From contig CAWGUF010000037.1 in the NCBI GenBank assembly GCA_963825625.1, positions 1-64,000 on the forward strand: a DNA stretch of 64,000 bases, given 5' to 3'. The notes beneath the pieces were generated by a model that ran no database searches, was not told the origin of the DNA, and saw only the letters and a list, made by a program, of their open reading frames with translations. This stretch comes from CAMDPA01 sp963825625 (lineage in GTDB: Bacteria; Pseudomonadota; Alphaproteobacteria; Rhizobiales; Hyphomicrobiaceae). Numbering within the stretch: position 1 is the stretch's first letter; each line of letters starts with the position of its first letter. Below, piece by piece: positions 34,259 through 43,419 of the stretch. Position numbers and translations under genes: made by a program.

Positions 34259-34957
34259 ATGAGGACAGAGACCGTTACTGTGCCGCTGCGTGACGGCAGT
34301 CTCAATGCGTACGTCGCCTATCCAGACAAGACCCCGGCCGGCGCCATCATCGCGATCATGGAGATCTGGGGCGTCAACGATACCATGCGGCGGCATGCAC
34401 ATGAATTTGCAGAAGCCGGCTACGTGTGTCTGGTGCCGGACCTGTTCTGGCGGCAGGAGCCAGGCGTCGAATTGTCCGACCGTAATCCGGACCACATCAC
34501 CAAGGCTTTCGATCTCTACTACGATTTCGACTACGACCTTGGTGTGCGGGACATGGAGGATGTGATGGCCTACCTCCGGAATAACACGGAGGGCAATGGC
34601 AAGGTCGGTGCAGTCGGATACTGTCTGGGCGGCAAGCTCTGCTATCTGATGTGCTGTCGAACGGAAATCGATTGCACGGTGGCCTACTACGGCACTTATA
34701 TCGAGCATCACATCAAAGAGGCGCCGAACCTGCACCGGCCGATGCTCCTGCACATGGCGATGAACGACAAGTGGGTGCAGCCGGAGGTCAACGACTTCGT
34801 CGAACGGCGCATCGGCAGCAACCCATATGTGACGATCGAGAAATATCCGGGGGCTGCTCATGCCTTCGCGCGGCACGGCGGTGTTCCCTATTCGCAGCCG
34901 GAGGCGGACAAGGCGTTGAAGCTGTCTGTGGAGTTTTTCGGGCGCTATCTGAAGTAG
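34259..34957 (+). CDS. Dienelactone hydrolase family protein
   Basis: 232 residues, cytoplasmic alpha/beta hydrolase. Nucleophile Cys in GYCLGGKLCYL, the acid Asp likely in the MNDKWVQPEV segment and His in YPGAAHAFARHG complete the DLH-type triad. MEIWGVNDTMRRHAHEFAEA is standard family text (oxyanion-hole region). Start ATG 34259 behind GGGAGGGGAAG. It precedes an amidohydrolase gene by 20 bases, so the two form a plus-strand unit closed by the terminator at 35998. Confidence 0.9.
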   Translation: MRTETVTVPLRDGSLNAYVAYPDKTPAGAIIAIMEIWGVNDTMRRHAHEFAEAGYVCLVPDLFWRQEPGVELSDRNPDHITKAFDLYYDFDYDLGVRDMEDVMAYLRNNTEGNGKVGAVGYCLGGKLCYLMCCRTEIDCTVAYYGTYIEHHIKEAPNLHRPMLLHMAMNDKWVQPEVNDFVERRIGSNPYVTIEKYPGAAHAFARHGGVPYSQPEADKALKLSVEFFGRYLK

Positions 34958-34977
34958 ACACGACACGGCAGGGCGAT

Positions 34978-35988
34978 ATGAAACTCGACGTCTTCAACCA
35001 CTTCTCGCCGGCACGCTACTTCGAGGCGTTTTGCAGTGCGGCGCCGCAGCATCCGGCGGCTACGCTGTTCAAGCGGCGGCCGGAGCTTTACGATCTCGAC
35101 GCGCGATTGCGGCTGCTGGATCGGGTGGACGACGATTATGCGCAGCTGTTGTGCCTGGCCAATCCGCCGCTGGAGGCGATTGCCGGACCCGAGCACAGTC
35201 CGGCACTGGCGCGGCTGGCCAATGATGAGCTGGCCGCCACCATCAAGGCGCATCCGGATCGGTTTCCGGGCTGGATTGCGGGGCTGCCGATGAACAATCC
35301 GGCGGCTGCGGTGGCGGAGGCGCGACGGGCGATCGGTGAGTTGGGCGCGTGCGGGGTGCAGATCTTCACGAACGTGAACGGAGTCCCGCTCTCGGAACCG
35401 CAGTATTTCGATCTGTTCGCAACGATGGTCGAGCTCGATCGTCCGCTGCTCGTGCATCCAATTCGCATGGGCAATCACGCGGACTATGCGAGCGAGGACA
35501 AGTCGGAGGCGGAGGTGTGGTTCACGTTCGGGTGGCCCTACGAGACCAGTGCCTGCATGACGCGGCTGGTCTATGCGGGGCTGTTCGACAAGCTGCCCAG
35601 CTTGAAGATCGTCACGCATCATTATGGCGGCATGATCCCGTTCTTTGCAGAGAAGATCACGCTCGGGTTCGAGCAGATTTTCTTTGGCAGCATGGAGCGG
35701 AACCCCTTGGCGGAGAAGTGCGGTCTGAAGCGGCCGGTGATCGATTATTTCCGGATGCTCTACGCAGACACTGCTACCAACGGCTCGGTGGCGGCGGCGA
35801 CGTGCGGCTATTCGTTCTTCGGGGCGGACCGTACGGTGTTTGCGACTGACGCGCCGTTCGACCCCGACGGCGGCGTTCATCTCGTCAACCGGACGATTGC
35901 GGCGGTGAATGCGCTCGCCATATCTGATGCGGAAAAGGCGCGCATTTTCTCAGGCAATGCGGCCGAGATGTTCGGCGTAAAGGTATAG
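34978..35988 (+). CDS. Amidohydrolase 2 (ACMSD-like) family protein
   Basis: 336-residue TIM-barrel amidohydrolase resembling 2-amino-3-carboxymuconate-6-semialdehyde decarboxylase. The N-terminal metal motif, usually HxH, reads DVFNHFSP, so the first His is Phe; LLVHPIRMGNHADY, THHYGGMIPFFAEK and FATDAPFDPDGG hold the later His and Asp ligands. Decarboxylation or hydrolysis of a ring-derived acid is likely; substrate unknown. Follows the DLH gene in one transcription unit. Confidence 0.85.
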   Translation: MKLDVFNHFSPARYFEAFCSAAPQHPAATLFKRRPELYDLDARLRLLDRVDDDYAQLLCLANPPLEAIAGPEHSPALARLANDELAATIKAHPDRFPGWIAGLPMNNPAAAVAEARRAIGELGACGVQIFTNVNGVPLSEPQYFDLFATMVELDRPLLVHPIRMGNHADYASEDKSEAEVWFTFGWPYETSACMTRLVYAGLFDKLPSLKIVTHHYGGMIPFFAEKITLGFEQIFFGSMERNPLAEKCGLKRPVIDYFRMLYADTATNGSVAAATCGYSFFGADRTVFATDAPFDPDGGVHLVNRTIAAVNALAISDAEKARIFSGNAAEMFGVKV

Positions 35989-35997
35989 ATCTAAATA

Positions 35998-36042
35998 GGG
36001 ACAGCTCGGTTTATTCCATAAATGGAGCTGTCCCACTTTTTT
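35998..36042 (+). terminator. Intrinsic terminator after the amidohydrolase
   Basis: GGGACAGCTC and GAGCTGTCCC form a perfect 10-bp stem with a 17-base loop, followed by AC and six T. Lies between convergent genes. Confidence 0.88.
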
Positions 36043-36047
36043 ACTTT

Positions 36048-36653
36048 TTATCGAGGAAGTTGCGTGTCGAAGATCCTGGTGCCGTCGAGGCGCTCCAGAT
36101 GGCGGCCGAAGCGAAACTTGACCTCCGGGCCGTCGAGCGGGGGGCTTTGGGCGTGGCGGGCAAGCGGCTCTACATTCAGCACAGAGAAGGTGTGGCCGGG
36201 CTCCTTCACGATGCTGTCGAGCTTGCCCATGAGATCCTGCAGATTGTCGAAATCGTGCGCGCGGGCAATGCCGGCGGCCTTGGCCATGCCGGCATAATCC
36301 GCGTGCTCCCGATAGGGCAGGACGAGATTGTTGGTCGAGCCGTAGGTGCGGTTGGAGACGACGAAGTGCTTGAGGTTGGGGAGATCGAGCTGGCGCTCAA
36401 CGAACAGCATCCCGGGGTTCATGCAGAATGCGCCGTCGCCTGAGAACACCACCACGGTTCGATTGGGATGGCCCATGGCAATGCCGGCAGCGAACATCGA
36501 GGTCAGGCTCATGGACGCCTCGAGGTAGAACACGCGCTCGGTCTCGCGCGTGAGCTCCCACCACAGCTCCGACGTGTTGCCGGCGGAGGTAATGATGATC
36601 TCGTCTTTCAGGCGCTCTGTCAGGGCCTTGAAGCAGGCTTCGAAGTCCATCAT
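36048..36653 (-). CDS. TPP-dependent decarboxylase, beta (TPP-binding) subunit, sulfopyruvate decarboxylase-like
   Basis: 201 residues. The TPP/Mg motif is visible as SGDGAFCMNPGMLF, ending about 27 residues later in SNRTYG. YLEASMSLTSMFAAGIAMG is the typical preceding segment. The start ATG 36653 overlaps the alpha-subunit stop (TGATG). Split alpha/beta enzymes of this type include sulfopyruvate and phosphonopyruvate decarboxylases; the substrate here is presumably a 2-oxo acid from the surrounding catabolic genes. Confidence 0.85.
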   Translation of the reverse strand: MMDFEACFKALTERLKDEIIITSAGNTSELWWELTRETERVFYLEASMSLTSMFAAGIAMGHPNRTVVVFSGDGAFCMNPGMLFVERQLDLPNLKHFVVSNRTYGSTNNLVLPYREHADYAGMAKAAGIARAHDFDNLQDLMGKLDSIVKEPGHTFSVLNVEPLARHAQSPPLDGPEVKFRFGRHLERLDGTRIFDTQLPR

Positions 36654-37168
36654 CAGGCGGCCCCCCTCAGAAGATCGCGGGAGAAGCCGACGACGACGGG
36701 GCGTGAGATCACTTTCGAATGGCGATAAGCGACGGCGAGCTTGGGAATATCGGCGCTTGCCTCGATGGTGACATATGGCATGTCGATGGAGCGGATCACC
36801 TCGTCCAGATAGAGCCCATTGGATACATGGAACTTCGCCTTGTCGCCGGGGCGGCCGCGCAGCGTGATGCCGAACAGCATCGGGATCTGGTAGGTGTAGT
36901 TGATCTTGGTGATGGCGTAGACGCAGGTCATGAAGCCCGATGCGCCCATCAACGCCATGGCGCCAATACCGGAGAAGAAGGCGCCGGAGCACAGGCCGAC
37001 AGCCGATTCCTCGCGATTGACAGCGACGTGCCGGAAACGCGGGTCGGCGGCATATCCTTCGATCAGCGGGGTGATCCAGCCGTCCGGCAGACTGGCGACA
37101 AGGGATATACCGCAGTCGGCTGTCATATCGATAATGTGTCGGGTGGTTTCGCTTGCCTTGTCGGCCAT
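36653..37168 (-). CDS. TPP-dependent decarboxylase, alpha subunit, sulfopyruvate decarboxylase-like
   Basis: 171 residues holding the pyrimidine-binding half: SLVASLPDGWITPLIEG, the conserved Glu in HVAVNREESAVGLCSGAF, and GASGFMTCVYAITKIN. It is translationally coupled to the beta gene. Divergent from the DUF1989 gene at 37315 across 146 bases. Confidence 0.85.
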   Translation of the reverse strand: MADKASETTRHIIDMTADCGISLVASLPDGWITPLIEGYAADPRFRHVAVNREESAVGLCSGAFFSGIGAMALMGASGFMTCVYAITKINYTYQIPMLFGITLRGRPGDKAKFHVSNGLYLDEVIRSIDMPYVTIEASADIPKLAVAYRHSKVISRPVVVGFSRDLLRGAA

Positions 37169-37314
37169 GGCGGTTCGAGCCTCGTATCTGTATGATGAGC
37201 GATAGTGTGCGGGATCACGTTACGTAGGGCAAGGCCAACGACGGGGTTGTCGAGACCGGGTGTGTGAGAGCTGTTTCGGGGTATTGGAACCGGGGCGGCA
37301 AGGGATGGGATGGG

Positions 37315-37944
37315 ATGAGGATCATAAGGGATGAGACTGCTCCGCGAAACAGCGGCTGGGGCGCGGAAATGCGACAGGGCCAGATCCTGCGCCTGACGGC
37401 GCGTACGATCATAGACTTCGTGGCGTTCGACCTTCGCGATTTCTCACAATGGTTCTGCCAGGCGCGGACAAAAGAGGCGTCGGGCTGCATCTATCTCAAG
37501 CGCGGGCATGCCATGCTGTCGCATTCCGGACTGCCGCTGATGACGATGGTGAGCGATGGATTCGAGGGGCTCGGCACGCACGACATGCAGTTTGGCATGT
37601 GTAGCAGGGCGCGGCATCAGAGGGCAGAGGCAGAAGGGCGGCTCGGCGAATACCTGCATGCGGAGTTGAAGGTGCCGACACACGGCTGTGCCGAGAATTT
37701 GACCGCCGCATGCGCGCCGTGGGGGATACCTTATGTCGAGATTCCAAGTCCGGTCAATTTCTTCCAGAATATGGAGATTGATCAGTCTACGGGACGGATG
37801 AGGCGGACGCAGGTGCGTCCAGATCATCCGGTAGCGCTCGAGTTGCAGGCGGAGCGAGACATTCTCGTTGCATTCAGCGCGTGTCCGGACAAGGCGTCGA
37901 AGACGGGGGGGCTGGAAGTTCGTGCGACGATTCTGGAGGCATAG
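37315..37944 (+). CDS. DUF1989 (urea carboxylase-associated) family protein, copy 1
   Basis: 209 residues. Motifs of the family: GQILRLTARTIIDFVAFD, FCQARTK, LYSKxG-like YLKRGHAMLSHSG, SDGFEGLGTHDMQFGMCS, CAENLTAACAPWGI, SPVNFFQNMEID and LVAFSACP. The Cys and His pattern suggests a metal-binding cupin-like fold. Such proteins often accompany urea carboxylase or allophanate hydrolase. Start ATG 37315; a longer frame opens at GTG 37264. Confidence 0.85.
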   Translation: MRIIRDETAPRNSGWGAEMRQGQILRLTARTIIDFVAFDLRDFSQWFCQARTKEASGCIYLKRGHAMLSHSGLPLMTMVSDGFEGLGTHDMQFGMCSRARHQRAEAEGRLGEYLHAELKVPTHGCAENLTAACAPWGIPYVEIPSPVNFFQNMEIDQSTGRMRRTQVRPDHPVALELQAERDILVAFSACPDKASKTGGLEVRATILEA

Positions 37945-37950
37945 CCGGTC

Positions 37951-38533
37951 ATGAAAGTGATGCGTGCGGATGAGGTGCCGGACGGCAATCCGTGGGTCGC
38001 GCGAATGCGGCGCGGGGAGGTGCTGCGATTGACAGCTCGTTCGATCGTGAGCCTTGTATGCTTCAACGCGGACGATCTGTCTGAACGGTTCGACCAAGCT
38101 CGCACCAAGGTCTACAACATGGCCGTTTGGGCGGGGGCGGGCGATAAACTCTATTCCAAGCTCAATAATCCGATGATGGCGTTCAGGTCAGACGGGTTTG
38201 CCGGGCACGGGCGGCACGACCTGCAGCTGGGTTTCGGGGCTGCCGCCAGACTGGCGGGATTGCCGGCGCCGCCGGATGCCCGTCAGCGGTTGGCGCAGTC
38301 GCTGGAGCCGTGGGGACTTCGCTGCGGAAGTGATTCCTGCTCCGCTCAACCTGTTTCACGACGTTGATATCGATATGGCGGGCGGCGCATTGAAGCCTAC
38401 GCGATCGCGGCCTGTGGAGGCTGCGTCGGTCGAGTTGGTGGCGGAAATCGATCTGGTCGTCGCCGCGATCCAGGATCCAGATCCGGCGCTTGCGGCGCCG
38501 CTGATGTTCCGGGCCGATATCTTGTCGGCGTAG
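37951..38533 (+). pseudogene. DUF1989 family protein, copy 2, single frameshift
   Basis: Six bases after copy 1. The frame reads GEVLRLTARSIVSLVCFN, YSKLNNPMMAFRSDGFAGHG and QSLEPWG, then shifts at a GGGG run near 38311-38314; removing one G restores EVIPAPLNLFHDVDIDMAGG and EIDLVVAAIQDPDP to the stop at 38533, giving 193 residues. Paralogue of copy 1; probably a heteromeric pair if intact. Confidence 0.82.
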
Positions 38534-38543
38534 GCCGTTGGGC

Positions 38544-40053
38544 TCAATTGCGCGCAAGATAGCGGTCGTAGCCCAGATCGGTAGCGAATGCGCGAGCCTG
38601 AATCTTCCGCATAACCGGTTCCACGATATCCGCCTGGCGTGCCAACTCGTCGAGATCGCGACCGACAGCGGGCATAATGGCGTCCAAACGACGGGCAAGG
38701 CCCGCCTCGTCTATCCTGGTGCAGCGGCCGTCGGCGACAATTCTATCGCCGCCAACCCAGACATGGCGGAGACCGCGGCCAGTTTCGGCGTAGACGAGTT
38801 GGCGGGCGGCGCTGTTGAACGGTCGCCAGGCCGGGTCGGTCAGGTCGTAGGCGACGATGTCGGCTGCCATTCCAGGCTCGATAGCGCCGAGGCGATGCGA
38901 CTGGCCCGCGGCGTTGGCGCCGCCAAGAGTGGCAAGTCTGATCGCCTCGGCTGCGGACGCACGATCCGGGCCCGGATCAGAAATGCCATTCAGGAGACAA
39001 TAGAGCTTCATCACCTGAAGCATGCTCTGCACGTCCGAGCAGCTGCAATTGTCGCAACCCAGGGACAGCCCCAGACCGGCGCGCCGATACGCGGAAAGCG
39101 GGGCAACACCGGATCGCAGACGAAGGTTGGAAAGCATGTTCAGCACGACGCCAGTGCCGGTGTCTGCGAGCCTGGAGATCTCGCGGTCATCGGGCCAGAC
39201 GCCGTGCGCGATGGTGACACGCTCGCCGAGGAGGCCGGCAGCAGCCATATAGTCGATGGCCGAGCCTCCGTATGCTGCCATATGCTCTTTCGCGAACAGG
39301 CGCTGGAGCCGCGTTTCATAGACATGCGTATAGACCGGCAACTGCCTTTCGGCGGAGAACTGGGCGACCTTCTGCAGCAACTCGAAGGAGCAGCGCTGGG
39401 GGGCGGACGGACTGATGCCCCACATCACGCGGCCATTGCGGTCGCCGATGCGGTCAATCTGCCGGCCAAGGAAATCGACCTGAGCCAGTCCATCGCCGGC
39501 CGATGTTCCGATGATCGCATGATGCTCGGGCGGGACCATCTCATCGGCCCAGAGGATCGTGTCGAGCTGGGATTTGTCGCGGACGGTCACGGAGAGGATG
39601 ACGCGAACGCCGACGCTCTCGTATGCCTCGACCATGGCATCGATGGTCTCGGCGTCGTAGCGTGACAGATTGGCGAAGTCCTGGATTGTCGTAATCCCGT
39701 TGCGGGCGCATTCGACAGCACCCAGCAACGTCCGCAGGTGAACTTCCTCAGGGGAGCGATTGTTGCCGATTGCGCCTGCGATGATGCCCCATCTCTCGAG
39801 CGAGATCGCCTCGAAGCGACCCTTGGCCAATACGTCGTGGGAGTGGTAGTGGCCATTGACGAAATCCGGGAACGAGCAAGTGGCCTGACAGGTCCAGGGT
39901 CTCAATGTTCGCGTTCGAAAGATTCGGCTCGACGGCTTTTACGACGCCGTCCTCGACGAGCACATCGGTTGCAGGGGGGTGATCGGTATCGCCTTGATGG
40001 CGATAGACGCGGGCACCGGTCAGGACAAACGTTCTTGCCATGCTCGAGGTCAT
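38544..40053 (-). pseudogene. TRZ/ATZ-type amidohydrolase (chlorohydrolase/deaminase family), single frameshift
   Basis: 502 residues when repaired. The start chosen is ATG 40053 nine bases after GGAG (MTSSMARTFVLTGARVY). The frame reaches HLLVPGF, where TTT near 39870 should be TT; the other frame continues VNGHYHSHDVLAKGRFEAIS. Metal motifs: GHYHSHD, VYTHVYET, TIAHGVW and SLGCDNCS. The C-terminal text AAGQSHRLGAIEPGMAADIVAYD is standard. Members deaminate or dechlorinate triazines and purine/pyrimidine rings; its substrate is unknown, but the context (barbiturase, carbamoylases) suggests a heterocycle. Confidence 0.83.
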
Positions 40054-40088
40054 GTTCGGGGGCTCCGGAAACCGGGCGCGGTATCGTT

Positions 40089-40754
40089 CTACAGTTTCTC
40101 GATTCCGCCATGTCGGCGCGACCATTGCGGTGCGTCAGTGGCGAACTGCTCGATAACGCGGAGGGCGTCGGCGCCGAGACGGTTCTCGCGTTTGGCAACG
40201 TCGATGATGTGAGCAAGTGTGGTGAGGCTACGAATATCGGGTGCGGCCGGGAATACGCGATAGTCGAGCAGGACGAAGGTGCCTACGACATTGGCTTCGG
40301 CATGCTCGAGCGCGGCGCGGAACGTCGCCTTGGTGCGCCCGTCCGTCGTCAGATCATCAATCAGCAGCGTGCGCGTTCCCGACTCGAATGAACCTTCGAA
40401 GTGGGCGAGGCGACCGAAGCCGCGCGCCTGCTTCAACACAATGACGAGGGGAAGATTGCATCGATCTGCAGCCATGGCAGCGAACGGCACGCCCGCCAGC
40501 TCGCACCCGGCAATCTGGTCGAATGCGTCAGTGCCAAACGTCTGATCGATGCGCTGCAGGGCGAGCTCCAGCAGGCGGGAACGCGCGTTGGAGAACGAGA
40601 TCAGCCTTTTCAGGTCGATGAAGACCGGGCTGGCCCAACCGGAGGAGAAGAAAAACGGGTCGTTGGCGGAGCGGGTGTAGACCGCACCAGCGTCCAGCAC
40701 GATGCGGGCAGCTTCCAAGGCCGCGGCGCTTGCTGTTTCGTCGCTGGCGGCCAT
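40089..40754 (-). CDS. Orotate phosphoribosyltransferase-like protein
   Basis: 221 residues with the type I PRTase fold. The PRPP loop reads TLLIDDLTTDGRTK instead of the usual VEDVxTTGxS; FFFSSGWASPVFIDLKRLIS is the OPRT N-terminal hood, and LAGVPFAAMAADRCNLPLVI and LKQARGFGRLAHFEG fit the flexible loop region. The start ATG 40754 overlaps the M20 stop upstream (TGATG), so it is made with an amidohydrolase rather than with pyr biosynthesis genes. A role in salvage or catabolism of a pyrimidine-like base is inferred. Confidence 0.82.
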   Translation of the reverse strand: MAASDETASAAALEAARIVLDAGAVYTRSANDPFFFSSGWASPVFIDLKRLISFSNARSRLLELALQRIDQTFGTDAFDQIAGCELAGVPFAAMAADRCNLPLVIVLKQARGFGRLAHFEGSFESGTRTLLIDDLTTDGRTKATFRAALEHAEANVVGTFVLLDYRVFPAAPDIRSLTTLAHIIDVAKRENRLGADALRVIEQFATDAPQWSRRHGGIEKL

Positions 40755-42082
40755 CAGCGCAAATCCTCGGGGCTGTTGGCGCACGTCCATAATGTGCGGG
40801 TGAGGAGCTCGGCGCCAGCGAAGAAATCCGGCAGCTCCATCTGCTCATGCGGATTGTGGCTGCCCTTGTCGTTGCGCACAAAAATCATGGTGGATGGTAT
40901 GCCGGCGTTGGCGAACACGGCTGTGTCGTGTCCGGCGCCAGAGGGCATGATCTCGTGGTCGATCGATGCGGCCTTCGCCTCGTCTACCAGCATGCCGACC
41001 AATTTCTCGGACATGCGGGCAGGCTCGGTATAGACGGAACTGCCGAGGAGGAACTCAACGCCGCGCTTGGCCCCGATCTGACTGCACTCTGATTGGATCA
41101 GGGCACCAAAGGAATTCAGCGTCTTCTCGTCCTGGCTGCGATATTCGAGCGCGAACGTGACCTGGCCGGGCACGCGGGAGACGGCGTGCTCGTCCGGGTT
41201 GGTCTCGACAATGCCCGAGGTGACAACAAGATCCTCGCCCCATTCCAGCAGCACGCGCCAGTGCTCATCAAGACGTAGCAGAAACTCCGACATAGCCAGC
41301 ACGGCATCATGGCGCAGCCATCTGGGCACGGCGCCGGAATGGGCGGCCTCGCCACGGCAGACGATGCGGCGATGGCGGACGTTGCCGCGAATGCCGGTGA
41401 CGATGCCTACCGGCTTCTCGCGGGCGATCAGAACCGGGCCCTGCTCGATATGCAACTCGATCCAGCTGTGGAACTCGGCCGGCGAGCGCAGTCTTTGTGC
41501 TGACTTTATGGGCGCCAGGTCGACACCGCATTTTTCCATGTGCTGCTCGAGAGGCTTGCCGGTAACGCGATGCGTGGAGGCAAGATCATCGGCGGTCAAT
41601 TGGCCGAAGATGGAGCGAGATCCGAAATAGCATGGGCCGCCGTACCACGCGCTTTCCTCGCCGCGCAGCACGATGAGCTCCATCGTGCGCAACGGCCGGC
41701 CTTTGTCTTGAGCGGACAGCAGCGCCATCAAGCCAGCGACGACGCCGGCAGCGCCATCGAAGTTGCCGCCTTGAGGGACGCTGTCGAGGTGCGAGCCAGT
41801 GGCGGTAGCCGGCAACTCAGGGCGCGTGCCGGGAAGGCGCACAATAAGATTGCGGGCGGCATCCCATTCGGTCTCGAGCCCACGCTCACTGGCGATGCGC
41901 TCAATGACTTGCATTGCCTCGGTTTCGCCTTTGCCATATGTTTCGCGGCTGATCCCGACGCCGTCGAACGACATATCGCGGAAGGTGTCGAAGAGGTTGC
42001 GAGCGAACTCGTGCGGATCTGCCCATTCCGTCATCGAGGCGGCCTGTTTTCTTCCCTTGTTGCGGCGCAGAACGTTCGTCAT
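40754..42082 (-). CDS. M20-family amidase (hydantoinase/carbamoylase type), copy 1
   Basis: 442 residues; ATG 42082 or ATG 42034 (MTEWADPHEF) may be the start, neither with a strong ribosome site. Zn-site motifs: TGSHLDSVPQGGNFDGAAGV, LRGEESAWYGGPCYFGS, SWIELHIEQGPVL, the substrate-binding GEAAHSGAVPRWLRHDAVLA and MPSGAGHDTAVFA. Relatives are N-carbamoyl-L-amino acid hydrolases, allantoate amidohydrolases and beta-ureidopropionases. The usual E-E-G at the catalytic glutamate is E-E-S here. Confidence 0.88.
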   Translation of the reverse strand: MTNVLRRNKGRKQAASMTEWADPHEFARNLFDTFRDMSFDGVGISRETYGKGETEAMQVIERIASERGLETEWDAARNLIVRLPGTRPELPATATGSHLDSVPQGGNFDGAAGVVAGLMALLSAQDKGRPLRTMELIVLRGEESAWYGGPCYFGSRSIFGQLTADDLASTHRVTGKPLEQHMEKCGVDLAPIKSAQRLRSPAEFHSWIELHIEQGPVLIAREKPVGIVTGIRGNVRHRRIVCRGEAAHSGAVPRWLRHDAVLAMSEFLLRLDEHWRVLLEWGEDLVVTSGIVETNPDEHAVSRVPGQVTFALEYRSQDEKTLNSFGALIQSECSQIGAKRGVEFLLGSSVYTEPARMSEKLVGMLVDEAKAASIDHEIMPSGAGHDTAVFANAGIPSTMIFVRNDKGSHNPHEQMELPDFFAGAELLTRTLWTCANSPEDLR

Positions 42083-42310
42083 ATGGGCTCGAGTTCAGGG
42101 TAGCGCAAACGCGAAACGGCGCCTCGCCGGCGCCGTCCGGTGTAAACTGGTAAGAAGGCTATTCCGGAATTGCGAGAGGTTCAAGGGCATGGTGAGGCCT
42201 TGATGAGATTCTGCCAGCGGGGGTGTTTGACATAATTCGCGGCGTGGGCCTTACGTAGTCCTGCAGTGTGCAGTCGATCCGGTCGTAAACAAGCGGGATA
42301 TCAACTCGTC

Positions 42311-43330
42311 ATGGTGAACAGCCTCGTGCCAAGCATTCGGATTCTACGCGAGAACGATCTCAAGGGTCTGCTCGATCCGGGGCGCGGGCTGGATGTCATC
42401 GAACAGACCTGGCGGGACTGTGGCCATGGGGGAAGATATGCGCTGTCGCAGCCGACATCGCTGTTCGGCGGCTCGGGCGAGCCGGGCATGGCCAAGTACA
42501 AGGTCAAGGGGGCGACGCTGACAGGTCAGCAGGTGACCGGGTTGCGGCTGGTCAGCGACCTGCCGGACGATCACGGTTTCGCATCCTATCACATGCTGAT
42601 GGTGTTCGACGACAAGACCGGCGCGCCGATAGGCCTTCTGGATGAGCTTTGGCTGCATCGCTTCAGAACGGCGCTGACCGGCGTGGTGGCGGCACGTCAC
42701 CTTGCGCGTCCGGAGTCCAAAGTCGTTGCCCTGATCGGCGCAGGCGGCATCGCTCGAGAATTGTTTCCTGCGCTGGAACAGGTGTTCGCGCTCGAGGAGA
42801 TACGGGTGGTAGCTCGGCGGCTGGAAAGCGCGCAGCGTTTCTGCAGCGAGATCGGTGGCGGGCGCAAGGCCAGATTCATCCCGATGGCGAGGTCGGAAGA
42901 TGCGGTTGCGGGAGCCGATATCGTCATGACCCTGACGTTTGCCGATGCGCCGATGATCCTGCCGGGCATGCTGGAGCCGGGGGTGTTCCTGTGCTCTATG
43001 GGGGAGACTGAAGAGGTTGATTTCCGTGTGCTTGACGAGGTCGACCGGTTCATCGTCGACGAGTTCGAGTTCGCCAGCATGCTGGGGGATATCTCGATCT
43101 GGCTCAAGGATCGGAAGATCGAGCACGATGTGCTGAAGGCGCGCGTCGACGCCAATATCGGCGAAGTGGTTGCGGGACTGAAGCCAGGGCGGCGTGCGGC
43201 GGAAGAAAAGGTGTTCGCCATCATCCAAGGTATGGCGATATGCGATCTGGCTCTGGCGAATGAGGCGCTGAAGCTGGCCGGAACTCGCGGGCTCGGCGAT
43301 TCGCTTTCATTGTTTTCGCCGCCAGGCTGA
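42311..43330 (+). CDS. Ornithine cyclodeaminase/mu-crystallin family protein
   Basis: 339 residues. NAD-binding VVALIGAGGIARELFPAL, the substrate segment MAKYKVKGATLTGQQ with the conserved Lys, LDELWLHRFRTALTGVVAARH and VDEFEFASMLGDI. Enzymes include ornithine and alanine dehydrogenases and ketimine reductases. Start ATG 42311; GTG 42266 would lengthen it. Encoded against the flow of its neighbours. Confidence 0.88.
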   Translation: MVNSLVPSIRILRENDLKGLLDPGRGLDVIEQTWRDCGHGGRYALSQPTSLFGGSGEPGMAKYKVKGATLTGQQVTGLRLVSDLPDDHGFASYHMLMVFDDKTGAPIGLLDELWLHRFRTALTGVVAARHLARPESKVVALIGAGGIARELFPALEQVFALEEIRVVARRLESAQRFCSEIGGGRKARFIPMARSEDAVAGADIVMTLTFADAPMILPGMLEPGVFLCSMGETEEVDFRVLDEVDRFIVDEFEFASMLGDISIWLKDRKIEHDVLKARVDANIGEVVAGLKPGRRAAEEKVFAIIQGMAICDLALANEALKLAGTRGLGDSLSLFSPPG

Positions 43331-43419
43331 TGGAGCGGCCGGCGCCGCACCTCATCCATGGACGACGGGTGAGCGCGCGCTTCAAAGACACTGGCTGATG
43401 CATAGGTCCCACTGGTATC

